Assembly: GCA_910588255.1 (NCBI GenBank)
Contig: CAJUOM010000001.1
Coordinates: forward strand, 1 to 39,710
Length of the DNA: 39,710 nt
Direction of reading: 5' to 3'
Origin: an uncultured Alphaproteobacteria bacterium
GTDB lineage: Bacteria > Pseudomonadota > Alphaproteobacteria > RUG11792
The notes beneath the pieces were generated by a model that made no database searches, was not told where the DNA came from, and saw only the letters and a list, made by a program, of their open reading frames with translations. Both the position numbers and the translations under genes were made by a program. How positions within the stretch are numbered: position 1 is the first letter of the stretch; every line of letters starts with the position of its first letter. Below, piece by piece: positions 8,033-15,443 of the stretch.

Positions 8033-9025
8033 ATGAGAGCATTAATGGACAGGATCGTAACGCCAAATTTATCACCTGAAGATGTACTTGCGGACAAATC
8101 TCTTCGCCCAAAATCTTTGGAATACTTCACAGGCCAAAAACCAATATGCAAAAATTTGGAAGTTTTTATAAATGCCGCAAAAACACGTAATGAGGCTTTA
8201 GATCACGTTCTCTTATCAGGCCCTCCGGGACTTGGAAAAACCACAATGGCACAAATAATTGCTAATGAAATGGGCTCTTCCATAAAAATTACATCAGGCC
8301 CTATATTGACAAAACCTGGAGATTTAGCAGCTATATTAACAAATATGAATGAGAAGGATGTTTTGTTCATTGACGAAATTCATCGTATGAATCCTGCAGT
8401 TGAAGAAATGTTATATCCGGCAATGGAGGATTTTAAAATAGATATATTAATTGGAGAAGGACAAACGGCAAAATCTATTCGAATAGATATTCCGCAATTT
8501 ACTGTCGTTGCTGCAACAACAAGATTAGGCCTATTAACACAACCATTGCGTGAACGTTTTGGTATACCACTTCGTTTTGAATTTTATACAATTGAAGAAT
8601 TAGCATCTATAATCGAGAGAAATACGGCTTTATTGGGATTTGAAATAGAGGAAGAAGCTGCATTGGAAATTTCAAAGAGATCCAGAGGAACACCTAGAAT
8701 AGCATATAGATTGCTCAGAAGAATACGAGATTTTTCTAGCTTCAGTGAAAAGAAAATAATAACTTACGACATAACAGTTACTTCTTTAGATCAGTTAAAT
8801 GTGGATCCTATGGGACTAGATTCGGAAGATAAAAAGTATCTTGGAGTTATAAAGGATTTATTTGGAGGGGGACCTGTTGGATTGGACACAATTGCAGCAG
8901 CGCTTTGTGAATCAGTAAATACAATTGAAGAAGTAATTGAACCATATTTAATCCAAAGAGGATTAATTCAAAAGACTCCACGAGGAAGAATCATCACTTT
9001 AAAAGGTCATGATCATATATTATGA
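8033..9025 (+). CDS. ruvB: Holliday junction branch-migration helicase RuvB
   Basis: A 330-residue AAA+ motor, close to the usual family length. Walker A is GPPGLGKTT (about residue 64), Walker B is LFIDEIHR, the sensor/arginine-finger segment is LRERFGIPLRFEFY, and a C-terminal winged-helix domain ends IQKTPRGRIITLKG. RuvB hexamers pump DNA through a RuvA-held Holliday junction during recombinational repair. In many bacteria ruvA, ruvB and ruvC are adjacent. Here ruvC is 15 kb away (23408) and ruvA is absent from the window, so the cluster has been broken up. The gene appears to have its own extended -10 promoter. Confidence 0.97.
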   Translation: MRALMDRIVTPNLSPEDVLADKSLRPKSLEYFTGQKPICKNLEVFINAAKTRNEALDHVLLSGPPGLGKTTMAQIIANEMGSSIKITSGPILTKPGDLAAILTNMNEKDVLFIDEIHRMNPAVEEMLYPAMEDFKIDILIGEGQTAKSIRIDIPQFTVVAATTRLGLLTQPLRERFGIPLRFEFYTIEELASIIERNTALLGFEIEEEAALEISKRSRGTPRIAYRLLRRIRDFSSFSEKKIITYDITVTSLDQLNVDPMGLDSEDKKYLGVIKDLFGGGPVGLDTIAAALCESVNTIEEVIEPYLIQRGLIQKTPRGRIITLKGHDHIL

Positions 9026-9089
9026 GTATTGGAAAATTATCCATAAAATGATATCATATAGGGTGTAATATCATTTTCATAAATGAATC

Positions 9090-9374
9090 GTGTTAAATAT
9101 AACGGATCTTGACAAAGTTTGTCGGTTAGCAAAAATTAAAATTGATGAAAACGAAAAAGATCAATTCCTCAATAAATTAAACCAAGTCTTCAATTGGATA
9201 GAACAACTCTCAAAGATTGATGTATCAGATGTTGATATAAATGACCTAAAAGATATGGAAGATACTCCTGAAAGAAAAGATATTCCATTTATGACTAACA
9301 CAAAAGAAGAATTATTAACTAATTCTGAATACAAAAAATTTGACATGTATTCAGTTCCGAAAGTTGTTGAATAA
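9090..9374 (+). CDS. gatC: Asp/Glu-tRNA amidotransferase subunit C
   Basis: A 94-residue protein with the GatC pattern: an N-terminal ITDLDKVCRLAKIKI helix, QVFNWIEQLSKIDVSDVD, and a C-terminal YSVPKVVE. GatC holds together GatA and GatB, which convert misacylated Glu-tRNA-Gln or Asp-tRNA-Asn to the amide form. The start is GTG at 9090, because an in-frame TGA lies two codons upstream and no ATG is available. No strong ribosome-binding site is visible. gatA and gatB, often adjacent, are not in the window. thrS follows after 13 bp. Confidence 0.92.
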   Translation: MLNITDLDKVCRLAKIKIDENEKDQFLNKLNQVFNWIEQLSKIDVSDVDINDLKDMEDTPERKDIPFMTNTKEELLTNSEYKKFDMYSVPKVVE

Positions 9375-9387
9375 ATAAGGGGAAATA

Positions 9388-11307
9388 ATGATTATATACT
9401 TAAAAAATAACGAAAAATTTGAAATAGAAGATGATTCTTCTGCATTAGATCTTGCTTGCAAAATTGGTATACAGAAAAAAGTTTTAGCAGCAAAGATTAA
9501 TGAAAAACTTGTTGATTTATCAACGAAATTAAATGAAAATGATAAAATTACGCTAATAACATATTCAGATCAAGATGGTCTTGACATACTCCGTCATTCA
9601 ACAGCTCATGTTCTTGCAAAGGCTGTTTTGGAAATAGATCCAAAAGCGAAATTAGCAATTGGACCTGCCATTGAGAATGGATTTTATTATGATATAAAAT
9701 CTGAAAAAGATTTTTCAATTGATCAACTAGCATTGATTGAACAAAAAATGAAAGAAATCATAGCTGCTGATTTACCTTTTATTCGTTCTGAAATGTTAAA
9801 ATCGGAAGCTATTGAATATTTTTCCTCAAAGAATCAGAAATATAAACTTGAATTGATTGAATCTATAGATTCTGAAAAAGTGGGCATATATACAATAGGT
9901 GATTTTTCGGATTTATGTCGAGGTCCTCATATTCCTTCAACGGGATATATTCCTTCTGAAGCGTTTAAATTGACTTCTGTAGCTGGTGCTTATTGGCGTG
10001 GAGATAGCCAAAATGATATGCTTCAAAGAATTTATGGAACAGTTTTTCCAACAAAAAAAGAGTTGAATTCTTATTTCACACTCCTTGAAGAAGCACAAGC
10101 GCATGATCACAGGAAACTGGGACCAGAATTGGGGATATTCCATTTAGATGATGTTACTCCGGGAAATGTTTTTTGGTTAAAAAACGGTTGCATTTTGTTT
10201 AATTTAATTAAAGATTACATCACATCTGTTATTAGAAAGCATGGATATTTTCTTGTTCAAACTCCGCAATTGATGAATAAATCTCTCTGGGAAACTTCTG
10301 GACATTGGGCGAAATTTAAAGAAAATATGTTTGTTGTTGAAGATGAAGATACTCAAATGGCCATAAAACCTATGAACTGCCCGGGACATATAATATGTTA
10401 TAAAACAGGTGCAGTTAAGAGTTATCGTGATTTACCAATTCGTATGGGCGAGTTTGGGTTATGTCATCGAAATGAATCCTCCGGTTCACTTCATGGAGTC
10501 ATGAGACTAAGAGCATTTATGCAAGATGATGGTCATATTTTCTGTTCTCCAGATCAAATAGTTTCAGAAACTATGGATGTTTGTTCAATCTTGAAAGAGA
10601 TTTATGCTGCTTTCGGATTTCATGACATTAAAGTGAAATTTTCAGATCGTCCTGAAAAACGCGTTGGAAGTGATGAAGTTTGGGATTTAGCTGAAAAATC
10701 ACTTATGGATGCGGCAAATGCTGCAGGCCTAAGTTACAACACTATAAACAAAGGTGAAGGTGCATTCTATGGTCCAAAATTGGAGTTTGTTTTGAAAGAT
10801 TGTCTCGGACGCGATTGGCAATGTGGAACTCTTCAGGTTGATTTCAATTTGCCGGAACGTTTTAATATTCACTATATAGATCGTGACGGAAACAAACAAA
10901 CTCCTGTTATGCTTCATCGTGCAATTGTCGGGTCTTTGGAAAGATTTATTGGAATTCTTATTGAAAATTATGCTGGAAAATTTCCGTTTTGGCTTGCCCC
11001 TGTTCAGATTGCTATAGCAACTGTGACTGATGAAAGTATAGATTATGCAAAGGAAGTTCAATCTATTTTGGAAAACGAAGGATTTAGAATAGAACTCGAT
11101 ACAGAAAATGAAAAGATAAATTATAAAATCAGGCAGCATTCTCTTTCTAAAATTCCCGCTATTATAATCCTTGGAAAAAATGAAATTGAAAAAAGAACAA
11201 TAAGTATACGGCGACTTAATTCAAAAGATACACTCACAATAGATTTTAATTCTATGCTCGAGTTCTTTAAAAATCTTGAACAAAAATCTAAATCTTTTCC
11301 GGAATAA
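9388..11307 (+). CDS. thrS: Threonyl-tRNA synthetase
   Basis: A 639-residue class II synthetase of typical length. The domains are TGS (residues 1-60), the editing/SAD domain with HSTAHVLAKAVL and a DFSDLCRGPH motif, the catalytic core with MNCPGHIICYK (the zinc cysteine) and MRLRAFMQDDGHIF, and a C-terminal anticodon-binding domain after LHRAIVGSLERFIGILIE. It charges tRNA-Thr and clears mischarged serine. The ATG is preceded by AAGGGG at good spacing. It sits between gatC and nrdG with gaps of 13 and 5 bp, so this stretch is probably one transcript. Confidence 0.97.
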   Translation: MIIYLKNNEKFEIEDDSSALDLACKIGIQKKVLAAKINEKLVDLSTKLNENDKITLITYSDQDGLDILRHSTAHVLAKAVLEIDPKAKLAIGPAIENGFYYDIKSEKDFSIDQLALIEQKMKEIIAADLPFIRSEMLKSEAIEYFSSKNQKYKLELIESIDSEKVGIYTIGDFSDLCRGPHIPSTGYIPSEAFKLTSVAGAYWRGDSQNDMLQRIYGTVFPTKKELNSYFTLLEEAQAHDHRKLGPELGIFHLDDVTPGNVFWLKNGCILFNLIKDYITSVIRKHGYFLVQTPQLMNKSLWETSGHWAKFKENMFVVEDEDTQMAIKPMNCPGHIICYKTGAVKSYRDLPIRMGEFGLCHRNESSGSLHGVMRLRAFMQDDGHIFCSPDQIVSETMDVCSILKEIYAAFGFHDIKVKFSDRPEKRVGSDEVWDLAEKSLMDAANAAGLSYNTINKGEGAFYGPKLEFVLKDCLGRDWQCGTLQVDFNLPERFNIHYIDRDGNKQTPVMLHRAIVGSLERFIGILIENYAGKFPFWLAPVQIAIATVTDESIDYAKEVQSILENEGFRIELDTENEKINYKIRQHSLSKIPAIIILGKNEIEKRTISIRRLNSKDTLTIDFNSMLEFFKNLEQKSKSFPE

Positions 11308-11312
11308 AGTCT

Positions 11313-11999
11313 ATGCCAACTCTTGATTTTAAAATAGCTGCAATTTTAAAATTTTCTACTTTAGATTATCCGGGGAAATTATCTGCAGTTGTTTTTTCTC
11401 AAGGCTGTCCAATACGTTGTGTTTATTGCCATAATCCCGATTTTCAAGATTATAAAAAACCGGCAACTATTGACTTTGACGAGCTTTTATCTTTTTTAGA
11501 AGAACGAAAAGATCTATTGGATGCAGTTGTGTTTAGTGGAGGAGAACCACTTATGCAAAAAGATCTCTATGACGCGATTTTCGTTGTAAAACAGAAAGGA
11601 TTTTTAATAGGGCTACATACGGCTGGAACAATCCCGAATAAATTTGAACATGTCTTACCTCTATTAGATTGGGTTGGTTTTGATATAAAAACGGATTTTG
11701 AAAAGTATGAAAAAATAACAAAAATACCAAATTCAGGCAAACTAGCTCTGGAATCTTTTGAATTACTTCGAAATTCTGGAATAAATTTTGAAATCAGGAC
11801 CACGGTGGATTCAAGAAATATCAATTCAGAAGATTTAGTTAATATTGCAAAATTCTTAAAAGCAAAAGATATCAAAAAATGGATTTTGCAAGAATGTATA
11901 ATACGTTCATCAGATAAAGATTTAAATATACCTTTACCTGATGACAATGTTTTATCAGATATTTCAAAATATGTAGAAATCGAGTTTAGGCGTCAATGA
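11313..11999 (+). CDS. nrdG: Anaerobic RNR activating radical-SAM enzyme
   Basis: A 228-residue radical-SAM protein. The 4Fe-4S-binding motif is CPIRCVYC (C-x3-C-x2-C) near residue 31, in the context SQGCPIRCVYCHNPDF. The SAM-binding FSGGEPLMQ follows, then the partial barrel. It resembles the longer NrdG form whose partner is an ATP-cone NrdD. The activase makes the glycyl radical on NrdD using SAM and an electron donor. The presumed partner nrdD is 5 kb upstream and not in the same operon. The end overlaps tsaB by 4 bp. An unrelated glycyl-radical activase is possible, but the sequence pattern favours NrdG. Confidence 0.88.
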   Translation: MPTLDFKIAAILKFSTLDYPGKLSAVVFSQGCPIRCVYCHNPDFQDYKKPATIDFDELLSFLEERKDLLDAVVFSGGEPLMQKDLYDAIFVVKQKGFLIGLHTAGTIPNKFEHVLPLLDWVGFDIKTDFEKYEKITKIPNSGKLALESFELLRNSGINFEIRTTVDSRNINSEDLVNIAKFLKAKDIKKWILQECIIRSSDKDLNIPLPDDNVLSDISKYVEIEFRRQ

Positions 12000-12580
12000 A
12001 TATTTCTATTTTTCTAAAAGATAAGGAATTTCATATAGTTTATGGAAATCTAGAAGATATATATATTGAAAAGGAATCAAGAAATCTTGCAGATAATATA
12101 CCTCTTTTTATTTCTAATATCATTTCGAAATATCAGATAAATAATTTAGAAAACTTATTTTATTCTTCTGGTCCTTGTTCTTTTACTAGTATTCGAATTA
12201 TTAATTCTATAGTAAAAGCCTTTTCAATTTCATTTCCAACAGCTAAATTTTGGGGAATTTCTCATTTTCTAACTTATCTTAAAGTCTTAATTGGAACTTA
12301 CTCAAAAGGAACTATTGCTATCCCGACAATGCGAGGAGATTATTTTACTTCTCAATTCAATAATGACAAATTAGGAAAAATAAATATAGAAAATTTACCC
12401 CAAAAGTATTTGCAAAATAATGATATAATATTTACAGAAAACCCAGATCTATTTTTAAATATTAATTTAGCCAAAATACAATTGGATTTATCAAATACTT
12501 CTTTGTTTTTTCAAAATTCTCAATTTATAAACACTGATTTACGAATAAATTATGGGTTTACTCCAGAATATTCATGTTAG
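11996..12580 (+). CDS. tsaB: tRNA t6A modification protein TsaB
   Basis: A 194-residue, rather divergent TsaB (YeaZ). The hallmark segment GPGSFTGLRIG appears as GPCSFTSIRII, near residue 58. TsaB scaffolds TsaD and TsaE in making threonylcarbamoyladenosine at position 37 of ANN-decoding tRNAs. It has lost the ATPase function of its paralogue TsaD, so drift in this loop is tolerated. tsaB is often next to rimI, as here, with a 29-bp overlap. It ends in TAG. Base composition is very AT-rich, which explains the Ile/Asn/Lys-rich protein. Confidence 0.85.
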   Translation: MNISIFLKDKEFHIVYGNLEDIYIEKESRNLADNIPLFISNIISKYQINNLENLFYSSGPCSFTSIRIINSIVKAFSISFPTAKFWGISHFLTYLKVLIGTYSKGTIAIPTMRGDYFTSQFNNDKLGKINIENLPQKYLQNNDIIFTENPDLFLNINLAKIQLDLSNTSLFFQNSQFINTDLRINYGFTPEYSC

Positions 12581-13022
12581 AATTTTAAATCTTAATGATT
12601 TTCAAAATTTGAAAATGTTTCACGTGAAACATTTTGCTAATTATCCAATTTCAAATTCTTCTTTTAATGCCTATTTAACTCTTCAACAATACAAAACTGC
12701 CGGTGCATTTTTAAATAAAAGACTTATAGGATATATTATATTTTTAGCTTCTGATAGCGAGGCAGATATTGTGTATATAGCTGTGGATCCTAAATTTAGA
12801 AAAAAAGGTATCGGTACAGCACTTCTAAATTCAAGATGTTTCACGTGGAACATTTCTAAATCAGAATTCAAAATTTTCCTTGAAGTTTCTGTTACAAATA
12901 AAACGGCTCTTAATTTTTATTTAAATCAAGACTTCAGAATAATCTCATTAAGGAAATCATATTTTAAAAATACAGATTCTTATTTAATGCAAAAAATTAT
13001 AAATTCAAAATGTTTCACGTGA
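12552..13022 (+). CDS. rimI: GNAT acetyltransferase, RimI family
   Basis: A 156-residue GNAT fold protein. The acetyl-CoA-binding motif A is seen as VAVDPKFRKKGIGTALL-like sequence (IAVDPKFRKKGIGTALLNS) near residue 83, followed by LEVSVTNKTALNFYLNQDF, the usual RimI end. RimI acetylates the N-terminus of ribosomal protein S18, and neighbouring tsaB supports this assignment. ATG 12552 overlaps tsaB by 29 bp. The gene contains two parS sites, read as KMFHVKHF and RCFTWNI. Its TGA stop (13020-13022) lies inside a third. These inserts differ from typical RimI sequence and look imposed by DNA-level selection. Confidence 0.85.
   Translation: MGLLQNIHVRILNLNDFQNLKMFHVKHFANYPISNSSFNAYLTLQQYKTAGAFLNKRLIGYIIFLASDSEADIVYIAVDPKFRKKGIGTALLNSRCFTWNISKSEFKIFLEVSVTNKTALNFYLNQDFRIISLRKSYFKNTDSYLMQKIINSKCFT
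12616..12631. other. parS: parS site 1 (ParB centromere), inside rimI
   Basis: TGTTTCACGTGAAACA, a perfect match to the bacterial parS palindrome bound by ParB. Flanking bases extend the symmetry to 24 bp (12612-12635). It lies 1.8 kb upstream of parB and is translated in rimI as MFHVKH. Confidence 0.95.
12837..12852. other. parS: parS site 2, inside rimI
   Basis: TGTTTCACGTGGAACA is the reverse complement of TGTTCCACGTGAAACA, the well-known Bacillus subtilis parS sequence. It differs from the other three sites at one base and is read in a different rimI frame (CFTWN). Confidence 0.92.
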
Positions 13023-13026
13023 AACA
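13011..13026. other. parS: parS site 3, spanning the rimI stop codon
   Basis: TGTTTCACGTGAAACA, with a 24-bp symmetrical extension (13007-13030). The TGA that ends rimI is part of the palindrome (CACG-TGA-AAC). The rest of the 74-bp gap to rsmG holds nothing else that I recognise. Confidence 0.95.
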
Positions 13027-13096
13027 TTTTATTTATTGAAAGATTAAAAAATTCATGATAAACTTATAAAAAAGAGACCGATTTAATAATCAATTT

Positions 13097-13666
13097 ATGC
13101 AAAAAAATGAACTATTTGATAAATACTTATTAATCTTAAAAGAATGGAATAGAAAAATTAATTTAGTTCAAAAAAATACATTGAATGATTATTTCAATCG
13201 TCATATTAAAGATAGCTTACAAATAACTGATTTTATCAATAAAGATGATTATATTATAGACATAGGTTCTGGAGCGGGATTCCCTGGAGTTCCTTTAGCA
13301 ATATACGGATACAATAAAATGTTATTATGTGAAAAAAACTATAGAAAATGCATCTTTTTAAAAATTTTAAAAGAAAGATTAAAGCTAAATTATAACATAT
13401 TTAATGGAGATGTTTTTAACTTAAATGTTTCACGTGAAACATTTCAAAATACAACCGCAATTTCCAGAGCGTTTGGTTCATTATTAATATTAATTGATTT
13501 TTTAAATAAAAAGAAAATATTGAAAGGAGTTTTTCATAAAGGTGAAAATTATATGAAAGAAATAGAAGAAGCGAAACATTTTTTTGAATTTGACTTCTTG
13601 GCTAAACCTAGTATTACAAATCCAAAAAGCGCAATAATACTAATTGAAAATATAAGGAGAAAGTAG
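13097..13666 (+). CDS. rsmG: 16S rRNA (guanine-527-N7) methyltransferase
   Basis: A 189-residue RsmG (GidB). The SAM-binding motif is IIDIGSGAGFPGVPLAI near residue 55. NRHIKDSLQ upstream and AISRAFGSL further on are also family signatures. It methylates N7 of G527 in 16S rRNA, and its loss gives low-level streptomycin resistance in other bacteria. rsmG next to parAB is a conserved origin-proximal arrangement. A parS site is embedded in its coding sequence, read as NVSRETF. The stop TAG shares one base with the GTG start of parA, so the two are translationally coupled. Confidence 0.95.
   Translation: MQKNELFDKYLLILKEWNRKINLVQKNTLNDYFNRHIKDSLQITDFINKDDYIIDIGSGAGFPGVPLAIYGYNKMLLCEKNYRKCIFLKILKERLKLNYNIFNGDVFNLNVSRETFQNTTAISRAFGSLLILIDFLNKKKILKGVFHKGENYMKEIEEAKHFFEFDFLAKPSITNPKSAIILIENIRRK
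13426..13441. other. parS: parS site 4, inside rsmG
   Basis: TGTTTCACGTGAAACA, symmetrical over 22 bp (13423-13444), read in rsmG as VSRET. It is the nearest of the four sites to parA, about 225 bp away. Confidence 0.95.
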
Positions 13667-14448
13667 TGGCAACAGTAATTTCTATAGCAAACCAAAAAGG
13701 TGGAGTCGGAAAAACAACTACAGCTGTAAACCTGGCAACTGCATTTGCAGCTATAAAAAAGCGTGTACTTTTAATTGATTTTGACCCTCAAGGCAATGCA
13801 ACCACTGGATTAGGCGTATACTCTAAAAAAATAAACACTAGCTATGATCTTTTGACAAGAAGTAAAACCTTAGCTGAAGTGATTACAAAAACCAGCATAC
13901 CAGGTTTGACATTAATACCTGCTAGTATCGATCTAGTTGGAGCAGAAATTGAATTAGTTCAAGAAAAAAATCGTGAAAGCATCTTAAAAACAGCTTTAGA
14001 AGCATATGGAGAAATGTTTGACTATATTATAATAGATTCTCCACCTTCTATGGGGATTTTAAGCTTAAATTCTCTTGTAGCAGCAAATGGAGTTTTGGTA
14101 CCATTACAATGCGAATATTATGCTTTAGAAGGATTAAGCTATCTTTTGGGGTCAATTAATAGAATACGAAAAGCATATAACCCGGGATTAAAACTGTTTG
14201 GTATAGTGTTGACTATGTATGATAAAAGGAATTCATTAAGTATATCAGTTGAAAATGATGCACGAAAACATCTCGGAGAGTCAGTATTCAAAAGTATTAT
14301 TCCAAGAAACATCAAAATATCCGAAGCTCCTTCCTATGGACGGCCGGTATTAATTTATGACGTAAGATGCGTGGGTTCATGCGCATATATGGAGTTAGCA
14401 AAAGAATTTTTAGAAAAGGAGAAATCAGGAAAATGGAACAAAAATTAG
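13666..14448 (+). CDS. parA: Chromosome partitioning ATPase ParA (Soj)
   Basis: A 260-residue ParA/Soj of the short chromosomal type, without an N-terminal HTH domain. The deviant Walker A is KGGVGKTT (residues 11-18, with the signature lysine), the A' segment is DFDPQGNATTGLG, and Walker B is IIIDSPP. ParA dimers bind DNA non-specifically and move ParB-parS complexes during segregation. The start is GTG at 13666 with AAGGAGA six bases upstream. The 5' end overlaps rsmG by one base and the 3' end overlaps parB by 16 bp. The four parS sites just upstream support a chromosomal role. Confidence 0.97.
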   Translation: MATVISIANQKGGVGKTTTAVNLATAFAAIKKRVLLIDFDPQGNATTGLGVYSKKINTSYDLLTRSKTLAEVITKTSIPGLTLIPASIDLVGAEIELVQEKNRESILKTALEAYGEMFDYIIIDSPPSMGILSLNSLVAANGVLVPLQCEYYALEGLSYLLGSINRIRKAYNPGLKLFGIVLTMYDKRNSLSISVENDARKHLGESVFKSIIPRNIKISEAPSYGRPVLIYDVRCVGSCAYMELAKEFLEKEKSGKWNKN

Positions 14449-15356
14449 GAAGAGGCTTATCTGCATTGCTTGGAGAAAACGAAGAAGAACAAGTAAAAAA
14501 TAATCCACACTCAAATATGGTAAGTATTGATTTAATATTTCCCAATCCAACTCAGCCACGCAAAAATTTTGATGAAGAAAAATTAAAAGAATTAGCTGAT
14601 TCAATAAGCCTCCATGGTGTTTTGCAACCTATAACAGTTCGAGAACAGGATGGAATGTATGAAATTATTGCAGGAGAACGCCGCTGGAGAGCTTCCAAAT
14701 TAGCAGGGTTAACCGAAATTCCCGTTCACATTATAAAATGTGACAGTATCGAAAAAATGACATTAGGGTTAATTGAAAACCTTCAAAGAGCAGATCTAAA
14801 TCCTATTGAAGAAGCGGAGGCATTAGAAAATTTAATGGGACTTTGTGATTGTAAACAAAACGATTTAGGTTATATAGTGTCTAAAAGCCGCAGTTATATC
14901 GCAAATTCTTTAAGATTGCTTGCATTACCCAAAAGAGTACGTGACTTAATACGTCAGGGAAAATTAACTGCAGGTCATGGGAAAATTCTATCAGGTGTCT
15001 CAAATGCAGAAGAAATTGCTGAAATTTCAGTAGATCAAGGATTAACAGTTCGTCAATTGGAAAATTCTCTTAAGGATTTGCGCGCAGGAGGAAATATAAG
15101 CAATCTATATAATAACTATAATATGCCTGAAACTCCTCCGCATACAAAATCGGGAACACCTATTGATATGCAAACAGATCCAGAAAGTATAGATATTGCA
15201 ATTAGAGTAGCAGAAGCGTTAAATGTGGAAACTAAACTAAAAATCACTCGCAAAGGCGGAATTTTTACATTGATTTGTAAGTCTTGTGAAGAACTTGAGA
15301 ATTTAGTAGAAAAATTGCTTTCACTCAAAGACATAGAATTCGAAAAAGAATTATAA
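14433..15356 (+). CDS. parB: Chromosome partitioning protein ParB (Spo0J)
   Basis: A 307-residue ParB. I choose ATG 14433, preceded by AGGA, because the protein then begins MEQKLGRGLSALLG, the usual ParB N-terminus. A longer reading from 14367 would add 22 residues of parA-overlapping sequence. The CTP-binding/N-terminal domain contains IIAGERRWRASKLAG and LIENLQRADLNPIEEA. A central HTH region (residues 130-190, with GHGKILSG) reads parS, and a C-terminal dimerisation domain follows. ParB loads at parS, spreads as a CTP-gated clamp and recruits ParA and SMC. The gene converges on pnp across 87 bp that holds only a weak AT hairpin. Confidence 0.96.
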   Translation: MEQKLGRGLSALLGENEEEQVKNNPHSNMVSIDLIFPNPTQPRKNFDEEKLKELADSISLHGVLQPITVREQDGMYEIIAGERRWRASKLAGLTEIPVHIIKCDSIEKMTLGLIENLQRADLNPIEEAEALENLMGLCDCKQNDLGYIVSKSRSYIANSLRLLALPKRVRDLIRQGKLTAGHGKILSGVSNAEEIAEISVDQGLTVRQLENSLKDLRAGGNISNLYNNYNMPETPPHTKSGTPIDMQTDPESIDIAIRVAEALNVETKLKITRKGGIFTLICKSCEELENLVEKLLSLKDIEFEKEL

Positions 15357-15443
15357 CTATGTAAATAATGATACTATAAATCTTTCAGATTTAGAAAAAT
15401 GCAGCTTGTGGCATTAACACTTATTGCGACAAGTTGTATTTAT

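Noticed and set aside
12612..13444. The CACGTG palindromes as transposon ends or a methylation motif
   Set aside because: Sequence, number and place next to parAB fit parS exactly, so no other explanation is needed.
14367..14432. Longer parB starting inside parA
   Set aside because: The ATG at 14433 gives the conserved KLGRGLSALLG N-terminus and has its own ribosome-binding site; the extra 22 residues resemble nothing in ParB.
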